NCBI GenBank assembly: GCA_963850345.1
Contig: CAWKKW010000005.1
Coordinates: 1,178,001 to 1,242,000, forward strand
Reading direction: 5' to 3'
From: CAWKKW01 sp963850345
GTDB taxonomy: Bacteria > Acidobacteriota > Terriglobia > Terriglobales > Acidobacteriaceae
DNA: 64,000 nucleotides
A program made the position numbers and the translations under genes. This document shows positions 17,766 through 24,482 of this stretch, piece after piece. The notes below the pieces were generated by a model. It was not told the origin of the DNA. It did no database searches and saw only the letters and a program-made list of their open reading frames with translations. The first letter of the stretch is position 1, and every line of letters starts with the position of its first letter.

Positions 17766-17933
17766 GGCAAGGCCTTCTTCGGTGGTTGGTTGCCTAGACG
17801 TTTGTCTGGGGCAGAAGGACCCTTAGGATCGTAAGGAGCAGGGGCGGAGATTGTCGAGTTGATCCCGCTCAAACGCCGGAATGCACCCAAGACTAGGGAT
17901 GGCGCGTCTTTTCATCAGCGATACTTGGAAGAC

Positions 17934-18983
17934 ATGAGCGCGACCGAGCAGGACCAAATCGACTCTGCAGAAGCTTCGCCGTGGATGCAGCCATACGTGC
18001 CTCGACGCTTTCTGCGTAATGGGCACCTGCAGACGATTGTCGGTAACTTTTTGCCGCGCAGGTATCACCTCCCTGCGATGGAGAGCCGTTTGATTGAGGT
18101 GGAGGCTGCCTCTGCCACTCGCGGCGCGAGTTACGTGCTCTGCCACAATCACTGGCAACCGGCGGAGGTTCGCAGCGAGCGGCTGACGCTGGTGATCGTA
18201 CATGGATTGGAAGGTTCGTCTTCGTCGCGGTATGTGTTGGGCAACGCGGCGCGCGCGTATGCCGCGGGGTGCAACGTGGTGCGGATGAATATGCGCAGTT
18301 GCGGCGAAGGCGAGGAACACTCCCCATCGATTTATCATTCGGGCCGGTCCGGCGACGTGGCGGCGGTGATGGCCGACTTGGCCCGCGAATATTCGCTGGA
18401 GCAGTTTGCGCTGCTGGGGTACTCGATGGGCGGCAACCTGGTGCTGAAGCTTGCCGGCGAAGTGGGTGCGGCGGCGCCACCGTATCTGAAAGCCGTGGTA
18501 GGAGTCTCGCCGCTGATGGATCTGGACGCGTCTTCGGCCGCGCTGCACGAACGGCAGAACCGGCTTTATGAACAGCGGTTCCTGCGCGCGATGTTGAAGC
18601 GATTCCGGCGCAAGATCGAGCTGTATCCCGACCAGTTCACGACCGAGGGCCTCGAGCGGATTCGCACCATGCGCGATTTTGACGAGCACGTAGTCGCGCG
18701 CTATGGGGGGTTTCGTTCGGCCGAGGACTACTACGCACTGGTGGCGAGTTCCAACTGGGCCGATCGCATCGCCGTGCCCGCGCTGATCTTGCATGCTCTG
18801 GATGATCCCTTCATTCGCATGCTGCCGGAGACCCGGGCCAAGCTGCTCGCGAACCCGAATGTGAAGTTGATTGAAACGGTGCATGGAGGCCACTGCGCGT
18901 TCCTGTCTCCGGAGCGCGGTGAAGACGCGTATTGGGCAGAGCGGACGTTGCTGGGCTTCCTGCTATCGACGGTGGAGGGCTGA
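17934..18983 (+). CDS. Alpha/beta hydrolase, YheT/UPF0017-type
   Basis: A 349-residue alpha/beta-hydrolase. I take the ATG at 17934 (GGAAG upstream); an in-frame start at 17859 would add 25 poor residues. YheT-type hallmarks are FLRNGHLQTIVGNFLPR near the N-terminus, HGLEGSSSSRY (oxyanion region), the nucleophile elbow LLGYSMGGN, Asp in HALDDPFI and His in VHGGHCAF. The family acts on esters, but bacterial members lack firm substrates. The next gene starts 2 bases after the stop, so they are co-translated. Confidence 0.88.
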   Translation: MSATEQDQIDSAEASPWMQPYVPRRFLRNGHLQTIVGNFLPRRYHLPAMESRLIEVEAASATRGASYVLCHNHWQPAEVRSERLTLVIVHGLEGSSSSRYVLGNAARAYAAGCNVVRMNMRSCGEGEEHSPSIYHSGRSGDVAAVMADLAREYSLEQFALLGYSMGGNLVLKLAGEVGAAAPPYLKAVVGVSPLMDLDASSAALHERQNRLYEQRFLRAMLKRFRRKIELYPDQFTTEGLERIRTMRDFDEHVVARYGGFRSAEDYYALVASSNWADRIAVPALILHALDDPFIRMLPETRAKLLANPNVKLIETVHGGHCAFLSPERGEDAYWAERTLLGFLLSTVEG

Positions 18984-18985
18984 GG

Positions 18986-19774
18986 ATGGAGGCGGACTGG
19001 TCGATCGAGATTGGGGCGGACCTGCCGCGAATCGTGGTGCCCTGGTCGGAGGCGGCGCAGGGGTTCGGAGATTCACAGGCCGCCGAAGACGGATCGCGGA
19101 AAGAGGGCGGGGAGCGGCTTGAAGAGTTGGAGAACGGCGATTCGCTGGATCTTCGTTTTGGGGGTGTGAGGTCTGAGGGTTTGAGGTCTGAGGGTTTGCC
19201 GCCTCAGGGTTTGCCCTCCGAGGCTTTGCATCCCGGCGCGCCGCGCGTCGACGAACCGTGGTCAGGCTCCTTGCGGTTTGTGGATCTGCAAGCCGATCCA
19301 GGAGCAGTGGCGGCCTTGCCCGAGGTGGCGGGATTTCCGGCGCTGGCGCGAGCACTCGTTCGGCTGAACTCGGCGGGCTCGCTGGGATTCACCTCCAAGT
19401 GCGACGTTTTCCCGATCGATCCGGACGAGATTGACCCCTCGGAGTTTGATACCGAAGGAGAAATCCACGCCGGTCTGGGCTGCTACATCGACTTGGTGCT
19501 GCACGATGGCGAGGTGTTTTCGTCGTTTGGGGCGCACGAAGCGTGGCTTCGGCGGACAGTACAACGATTGCGCGAGGGGACACAGCTGCCGTGTGCGCGG
19601 GTAGAGCTGGTGCTGCGGGCGGCGACGATTTTCGAGCAGGAGGGATTTGGCGTGACGATCTACGTGGCGGGTTGCGGAGCTAACGAGGCTGCTGCACGGA
19701 CGAGTCTTGAGGCTGCGCTGGACGCGGTGATCGGGTTCCTGGTTGCGGCGCCAGCTTCACAAGAGGCGATCTGA
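18986..19774 (+). CDS. Hypothetical protein with internal pentapeptide-unit repeat
   Basis: A 262-residue protein of unknown function, starting at the ATG at 18986 with GGAGGG upstream. Residues 1-60 contain a short conserved-looking start (WSIEIGADLPRIVVPW). Residues 62-81 are four 5-residue units (RSEGL, RSEGL, PPQGL, PSEAL) built on a 15-base tandem repeat. Residues 95-262 form a folded domain with LVRLNSAGSLGFTSKCDVFP, GCYIDLVL and VELVLRAATIFEQEGFGVTIY. It follows the YheT-type hydrolase with no gap and is probably in its operon. No signal peptide is seen. Confidence 0.72.
   Translation: MEADWSIEIGADLPRIVVPWSEAAQGFGDSQAAEDGSRKEGGERLEELENGDSLDLRFGGVRSEGLRSEGLPPQGLPSEALHPGAPRVDEPWSGSLRFVDLQADPGAVAALPEVAGFPALARALVRLNSAGSLGFTSKCDVFPIDPDEIDPSEFDTEGEIHAGLGCYIDLVLHDGEVFSSFGAHEAWLRRTVQRLREGTQLPCARVELVLRAATIFEQEGFGVTIYVAGCGANEAAARTSLEAALDAVIGFLVAAPASQEAI
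19169..19228 (+). repeat. Four 15-base tandem units inside a CDS
   Basis: Two exact copies of AGGTCTGAGGGTTTG are followed by two diverged copies (CCGCCTCAGGGTTTG, CCCTCCGAGGCTTTG). The unit is a multiple of three, so the host reading frame is kept. This is a candidate length-variable linker. Confidence 0.85.
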
Positions 19775-19838
19775 ACGGCCCTGACGTTACAATGGCGTTG
19801 GCGGTTGCGCCGGTGAGTTGATCCCGGACCCAGCCATG

Positions 19839-19915
19839 GGGCGAGTAGCTCAATTGGATAGAGCACCGGCCTTCTAAGCCGGGGGTTGTGGGTTCGATCC
19901 CCGCCTCGCCCACCA
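19839..19915 (+). tRNA. tRNA-Arg (TCT anticodon)
   Basis: Cloverleaf with acceptor GGGCGAG/CTCGCCC, D-arm GCTC/GAGC, anticodon stem CCGGC/GCCGG around CTTCTAA (anticodon TCT), T-arm GTGGG TTCGATC CCCGC, discriminator A and encoded CCA. Confidence 0.97.
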
Positions 19916-20102
19916 TCCGTAATCTTCGAAACGCGTCGGTTTGAGCTCTTTCCAGTCGGTCTGGTGACAAATGCGACCGACGCGACCGATAGCAGGGTGA
20001 TGCCGCAGGCTGTTGTCCGTGCAGGCAGAACCCCTTTGGAGAGACCATGGTTGAGCCGGGCAAGAGCACTTGAAAAGCCGGGCCGTGCACGAAAAGACGG
20101 CG

Positions 20103-20816
20103 CTAGCCTTTTCGACCTGGATGGCGGCTTCTCGCCTTCGAGGCGATAGCCCTAACGGGGCCGTTCAGGTGGACCACCGTGTCTTCAAAGAACGGGTGAT
20201 AAATGGGATAAAGCTCCGGGGTGATTTCGTTATAGGCTTTTCCCGAGGAAAGCGGCACGTCCCATAGCGATACCGACCATTGGTCATGGTTGTCCACTGT
20301 CTGAATGCGATCATCTTCATGCCAGGCATTCAGCAACACGGGAATCAGGTTTTTGGACTGCGGCACGAGGTGACTGCGCGAATGGGGATCGGACACGACT
20401 GAGAACCGCAAGATACCGTAGCCCTGCAGATAGGGCGTCCAATCCCGCTGGAAGAAGATCGCGGGGCCTAGATTGAAGACTTCGGAGGTGTTCGGGGCAA
20501 GGAGCAGACTGTCTATGCAGTAGTGGCCGTGGGCATCGTGAAGCCAGTCCCTGCCTGTGAAGTCATAGAGGCTCTTTGAAACAGGTTCGGCGTCGGTACC
20601 GCCAAAATACATGTAGGTAGCGCGATATTCGATTTCAAACTCAATCGTTTCAAGCGACAGGTTAGTAAGTTGAAGCGCATACCCTCGCCCCCACTGTGGC
20701 TCTCCTGGATCACCGAATGTCGGGTTATAGCCTAAGTTGAAATTGGATACCAGCATGGTGCCAGATTCTACTATGGATCGACTTCGCTCACGGACTTGTT
20801 CCCGCTTGCATGACAA
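20103..20816 (-). CDS. Hypothetical protein
   Basis: A 237-residue soluble protein of unknown function. It looks beta-rich (GYALQLTNLSLETIEFEIEY, PYLQGYGILRFSVV), and WSVSLWDVPL may be part of a core strand. The ATG at 20816 has GAGG 7 bases upstream and is preferred; a second in-frame ATG at 20756 fits the domain start (MLVSNFNLGYNPTFG). No signal peptide or known motif is visible. It stands alone, convergent with tRNA-Arg. Confidence 0.6.
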   Translation of the reverse strand: MSCKREQVRERSRSIVESGTMLVSNFNLGYNPTFGDPGEPQWGRGYALQLTNLSLETIEFEIEYRATYMYFGGTDAEPVSKSLYDFTGRDWLHDAHGHYCIDSLLLAPNTSEVFNLGPAIFFQRDWTPYLQGYGILRFSVVSDPHSRSHLVPQSKNLIPVLLNAWHEDDRIQTVDNHDQWSVSLWDVPLSSGKAYNEITPELYPIYHPFFEDTVVHLNGPVRAIASKARSRHPGRKG

Positions 20817-21575
20817 AACCTCGCAGTTTTAGAGAGGTGTCGGTTCGCGTTCCTTTTCACTAAAAGTAAATAACTGCGCGGACTAACTCGCGGTTGCTTA
20901 TCGCGGGCTGGTGTCACCAGGGATCGTTATGTTGGTCGGGATTAAGCCACGACGCCTGAACTCTCTTTGCTCTTTGTCCCGACTAAGAGGACTTCGTAAC
21001 ACTTATGCGCTGAAGTATGCGTAAACGCTTACTCTTTCGCATTTATGCCTGCGACAGTTGCTTATCGTGCCGACACTCTAAATGTTTGTGAAATTTGATC
21101 GCTCTTCTGTTGACAAGGGCCCTTGGGGGAGTTACGCTGCTCTCGTTTCCACCCGTTTCCCCAGAGACAGCGTTCGGCCAATCAGGAAATCGCCCCACGA
21201 TAAAAGCAGCTATCCGTGTGGATGGCAATGAGGTGCGATAGCGGATTTGTTCCGCAACGAAGTTACATTCCTCTCGATAAGGGGCAGAATTGGGCCTTGT
21301 GTCGCGGGGAAGGCCGAGGTTGGGAGAGGCTTTGCGCAAGCGCCTCGGTTTTGCCCGAAGTGTGTGCGAGCCATCACGCAATTTTGCAAGCTGAAGTTGT
21401 AAACATAAGTTCCTCCAGCCGATTCCGGTGCGAGTACACCTGAAACTGCGAAGCTACACAGTCGGGTCGTGGCCGGCAGGATCAAGCATCCTGCGCAATA
21501 TGATTGCAAGAGATCGTAAGTAGACTCTCGGCCCTGGCAGTTCAACGGCCGTACCGACCGATGAGTGAGGTAGCC
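20817..21575. other. Long noncoding stretch
   Basis: About 760 bases without a supportable gene. Open frames of up to about 110 codons on the minus strand have basic, low-information translations and no ribosome-binding site. A weak hairpin-plus-T-run (CCGAGG ... CCTCGGTTTT) lies near 21313-21353. Otherwise I see nothing. Confidence 0.4.
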
Positions 21576-21764
21576 ATGAGCAAGACCGCTTTACCAACCA
21601 GCGTGAGCCCGGCGACTGACGGGCGTCAGCCTCCGTGGGAGTCTGACTTTTGCGTGTATTGCTTCGAGAGGATCGTGATGACGAACCGGCTCGGAGAGCA
21701 CGCCCATACCTGCATGGAGATGCTGCTGGCTCGTACGCCGGCGGCTCCCGTTCCGTTTAACTGA
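21576..21764 (+). CDS. Small zinc-finger-like protein
   Basis: A 62-residue protein from the ATG at 21576, with GAGG 6 bases upstream. Cys and His are arranged as DFCVYCFERI and then GEHAHTCMEM, that is C-x2-C-x12-H-x-H-x2-C, suggesting one bound zinc. The rest is Pro/Ala-rich. There is no known family that I recognise. It precedes another small Cys-rich gene by about 100 bases; both may be regulatory or stress proteins. Confidence 0.6.
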   Translation: MSKTALPTSVSPATDGRQPPWESDFCVYCFERIVMTNRLGEHAHTCMEMLLARTPAAPVPFN

Positions 21765-21866
21765 TCGCAGAAAACCGGCCCCAAGCGAATCCGAAAGTGC
21801 CGCCGGCGTGCTCGGCGACACTTCCCTCCTCCACTTCAGCCGCTCGCGAATGGGAAAGAAAATACG

Positions 21867-22112
21867 ATGATTACTGAATGCTTTAATCCGGATTGCCGTA
21901 AGAAGCTCGAGTATTTGCGGTCAGGGCAGGTGGTACGGGTCGTTCATCAGAACGGAGCCAAGGCCGAGATCGAGCATTTTTGGCTGTGCGGCGATTGCTG
22001 CCGCTTCTCAGATCTTCGATTTCTGGCCAATGGCAGCCTGACGCTGAGCCGGTTTCCACCGCGGAAGACGGTAGAACCTGAGTACGAGCATCGCTGGGTA
22101 CGGAGCGCCTGA
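21867..22112 (+). CDS. Small zinc-ribbon-like protein
   Basis: An 81-residue protein with paired cysteines: ECFNPDCRKKL at the N-terminus and LCGDCCRFSD in the middle, giving C-x4-C and C-x2-CC, a zinc-ribbon-like arrangement. Between them is VVRVVHQNGAKAEIEHFW, probably a beta-hairpin. The tail is basic. Function unknown; I recall similar short proteins in Acidobacteriota, which supports a real gene but gives no role. Confidence 0.65.
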   Translation: MITECFNPDCRKKLEYLRSGQVVRVVHQNGAKAEIEHFWLCGDCCRFSDLRFLANGSLTLSRFPPRKTVEPEYEHRWVRSA

Positions 22113-22257
22113 GTTGCGCGGGCAGCCTCGGCTCTTTAGCCGGGGCGCCCTGTGCGTTGGCCTCCGAACCAGCGTAAGTTGCCAGCCCAGTGTAAGTTGC
22201 AGTTCTCTCCTCTGACATACTCCCCGCACCACTCTGATAACGATACGAACTTCAGGC

Positions 22258-22298
22258 CGTGACTGCGGTCACAGGCGCCTATGTCATCTCCGTGACAT
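22258..22298. promoter_or_regulatory. Two palindromes upstream of the LuxR-type gene
   Basis: CGTGA-CTGCGG-TCACA (22258-22273; it contains the perfect inverted repeat GTGAC-N4-GTCAC) is followed by ATGTCA-N6-TGACAT (22281-22298). Centres are 24 bases apart, about 190-230 bases before the GTG at 22486. The first matches the CRP/FNR-superfamily pattern TGTGA-N6-TCACA in nine of ten defined positions. Binding by any protein is inference. Confidence 0.5.
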
Positions 22299-22485
22299 TA
22301 TTACTATCACTGTTACGAATGCTGACGTTGGCGGGCCGAAGGAATCACTCGTGTTAGTGGAATCGGCCCTAGGGGAAGTACCGCGCTGGCCGTGCGAAGC
22401 CTTCTGCAACAGAGAGGCGACCCGGCCTAATCGGCACAGTGAAAGTTGTGGGGCCATCCGCGAAGTGGTTACGAGGGAAAAGAAC

Positions 22486-23136
22486 GTGAAGAAAGTAATC
22501 CTCGGCGAAAGCCAAGCACTGTATCGCGCCGGAGTGGCGCGCGTCTTGTCAGTAGAAGATGACTTTCGAATTGTCGCCCAGTGTCGCGATCTGGCCCGGC
22601 TGCTGCCCGCCGTTAAAACCTTTAGCTCGTCCCTGGTGCTGGTCGCCTCCGCGCTGAAGCCGGACTATCCTGATCTGGTCGCGAGGGTGCGGGAGGCAGA
22701 CAGCCACTTGATCGTGCTCGCGGAAGACGCGGAGCCGTTTCTGACCTTCGAGGCCCTGGGAGCATCCGGCGTCTTGTACCGCAGCACCACAGTAGCTTCG
22801 TTTGTGGATTGCCAGCGGCGGGTGGATGGCGGACAGCGTTTTGTGCCGCCGGCGGCAGCGAATCTGGAGCTGGACCTGGTTGGAACCCGGGCGCGGGCCC
22901 AACTCACGCCTAAAGAAATGAAGATTGTTGCGCTGATCGTGGAAGGCATGCGGAACAAGCAGATCGCAATGCGCCTGAACACCACCGAGCAGGTGATTAA
23001 GAACCAGTTGCGCAGCGTGTATGACAAGACCGGCGTCTCCGATCGCCTGGAACTCGCCATGTTCACGCTTCATCATAGGGTATTGGCCACGGCTGCGGCG
23101 GAGATCAGCGCACAGTTGCACCTGCAGACTGCTTAA
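22486..23136 (+). CDS. LuxR/NarL-type regulator with degenerate receiver domain
   Basis: From the GTG at 22486 (GAGGG 8 bases upstream) the protein has 216 residues: a receiver-like domain (1-120) and a LuxR-type HTH (about 140-200; LTPKEMKIVALIVEGMRNKQ then IAMRLNTTEQVIKNQL). In the receiver the first acidic pair reads G-E8-S9 in place of D-D, and the phosphoacceptor position after LVLV is Ala54 in VLVASALKP, so phosphorylation as in NarL is not expected. No histidine kinase is adjacent. It probably binds DNA constitutively or responds to a ligand or partner. Confidence 0.85.
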   Translation: MKKVILGESQALYRAGVARVLSVEDDFRIVAQCRDLARLLPAVKTFSSSLVLVASALKPDYPDLVARVREADSHLIVLAEDAEPFLTFEALGASGVLYRSTTVASFVDCQRRVDGGQRFVPPAAANLELDLVGTRARAQLTPKEMKIVALIVEGMRNKQIAMRLNTTEQVIKNQLRSVYDKTGVSDRLELAMFTLHHRVLATAAAEISAQLHLQTA

Positions 23137-23207
23137 GCTTGGGTGCGGGCAGGATAACGGCGCGTCCGGGGTCGGTCCGCCCTCGGCTTCGCGGCAGTTC
23201 TGTCACA

Positions 23208-23525
23208 ATGGAACCAGGCATTCGTTTGGCACAGCGCAAATCCAAGTCGGCCCCTTCTCTCGGTTCCAGTCAGGTTCACCTCATCAGCCGGGCTCTTTCC
23301 GACCCGCGCCGGTTTGAGATCTTCCAGCGCATCGCGGACCAGGCAAATATTGCCTGCATTCACCTGCGCGAATGCCTTCCGATTACGGCTCCCACTCTTT
23401 CTCACCACCTCAAGGAACTGGAGACGGCTGGTCTGATCGAGTCCACACGCGAGGGCAAGTTCATGAACCTCAGCGTGCGCCGCGAGGTCTGGCAGGCCTA
23501 CCTGGCCGAACTCAAAAAGATTTAA
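23208..23525 (+). CDS. ArsR-type (winged-helix) transcriptional regulator
   Basis: A 105-residue winged-helix regulator starting at the ATG at 23208. The core SRALSDPRRFEIFQRIAD, then LPITAPTLSHHLKELETAGLI (recognition helix) and STREGKFMNLSV (wing), is typical of ArsR/SmtB. No Cys pair of the classical metal site (ELCVCDL) is present; the equivalent stretch reads IACIHLRECL. It stands 96 bases before an SDR gene with an inverted repeat between, so autoregulation and control of that SDR are likely. Confidence 0.87.
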   Translation: MEPGIRLAQRKSKSAPSLGSSQVHLISRALSDPRRFEIFQRIADQANIACIHLRECLPITAPTLSHHLKELETAGLIESTREGKFMNLSVRREVWQAYLAELKKI

Positions 23526-23574
23526 TCGAACCTGCTGAATCCTTCGTTACCCGCCTACATCAATTAGACGGTTA

Positions 23575-23605
23575 TCGAACTGTCACGAGAACAATCGACA
23601 GTCGA
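23575..23605. promoter_or_regulatory. Inverted repeat before SDR gene, candidate ArsR operator
   Basis: TCGAACTGTC (23575-23584) and GACAGTCGA (23597-23605) form a near-perfect inverted repeat (one extra A) separated by 12 bases. It ends 16 bases before the SDR start at 23622 and lies just after the ArsR-type gene. Confidence 0.5.
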
Positions 23606-23621
23606 AAAGGAGCCAGTCATC

Positions 23622-24374
23622 ATGAGTTCTCTTAAAGGAAAAGTCGCTGTCGTTACCGGAGCCTCCAAGGGCATTGGAGCATCCATTGCCGAACACCTCG
23701 CCGCCTCGGGCGCTTCGGTGGTCGTGAACTATGCCAGCAGTAAGGCGGGCGCGGATGCTGTGGTTGCGCGCATCGTGTCCAAAGGCGGAGACGCTATCGC
23801 TGTGCAGGCGGATGTGGCCAAGGAGAAGGACATCGAGAGGCTCTTCGCCGAGACGAAGAAGGCTTACGGCAAGCTCGACATCCTGGTGAACAACGCGGGT
23901 GTTTATGATTTCGCCCCGCTCGATTCGATCACCAGCGAACACTTTCACAAGCAGTTCGACTTGAACGTACTGGGCTTGCTATTGACCACCCGTGAGGCCG
24001 TGAAGCTGATTGGTCCCGAGGGTGGTTCGATTCTGAATATCAGCTCCATCGTAGGCCCCATGCCGGTGGCGACGGGCTCCGTTTACAGCGCCACCAAGGC
24101 TGCTGTTGATGCGATTAGCGTGGCACTGGCGGGCGAACTCGGACCTCGCAAGATTCGCGTTAATTCTCTAAACCCGGGGATGGTGGAGACCGAGGGTCTG
24201 CACAGCGTAGGGTTCGCTGAGAGCGACTTCCGCAAGCATGTGGAGGCGACGACGCCGTTGGGTCGCATCGCGCAGCCGGAAGACATCGCTCGGGCTGCAG
24301 TGTTTTTCGCGTCAGAGGATTCTGGCTGGGTTACCGGGCAGACGCTGATTGTCGCTGGCGGTGCTCGTCAGTAA
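23622..24374 (+). CDS. SDR family oxidoreductase (glucose 1-dehydrogenase/FabG-like)
   Basis: A 250-residue classical SDR with TGASKGIGASIAEHL, NNAGVYD, Ser in NISSIVG, an intact YSATK and VTGQTLIVAGG at the C-terminus. AAGGAG precedes the ATG. The family covers glucose 1-dehydrogenase, 3-oxoacyl-ACP reductase and quinone or xenobiotic reductases. Pairing with an ArsR-type regulator hints at an inducible detoxification or redox role and not at fatty-acid synthesis. A strong terminator follows. Confidence 0.9.
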   Translation: MSSLKGKVAVVTGASKGIGASIAEHLAASGASVVVNYASSKAGADAVVARIVSKGGDAIAVQADVAKEKDIERLFAETKKAYGKLDILVNNAGVYDFAPLDSITSEHFHKQFDLNVLGLLLTTREAVKLIGPEGGSILNISSIVGPMPVATGSVYSATKAAVDAISVALAGELGPRKIRVNSLNPGMVETEGLHSVGFAESDFRKHVEATTPLGRIAQPEDIARAAVFFASEDSGWVTGQTLIVAGGARQ

Positions 24375-24397
24375 CCGATACTGTTACTTGAACACAG

Positions 24398-24428
24398 GGG
24401 GCTGCGAATTCGGCAGCCCCTTTGTTCG
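24398..24428 (+). terminator. Rho-independent terminator after SDR gene
   Basis: GGGGCTGC (24398-24405) pairs with GCAGCCCC (24413-24420) across a 7-base loop and is followed by TTTGTTCGTTTT. Confidence 0.88.
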
Positions 24429-24482
24429 TTTTGCAGAGGAACTCAGGGGTGGGCTCGAAGCGCGGTGGGAGTCTGTCGCGCT

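Noticed and set aside
17823..18893. Open frame opposite the YheT-type hydrolase (about 356 codons)
   Set aside because: The plus strand has an intact catalytic triad; the minus frame is His/Arg-rich shadow.
21043..21381. 112-codon minus-strand frame in the 20.8-21.6 kb gap
   Set aside because: Basic, low-information translation and no start signal; I see no gene.
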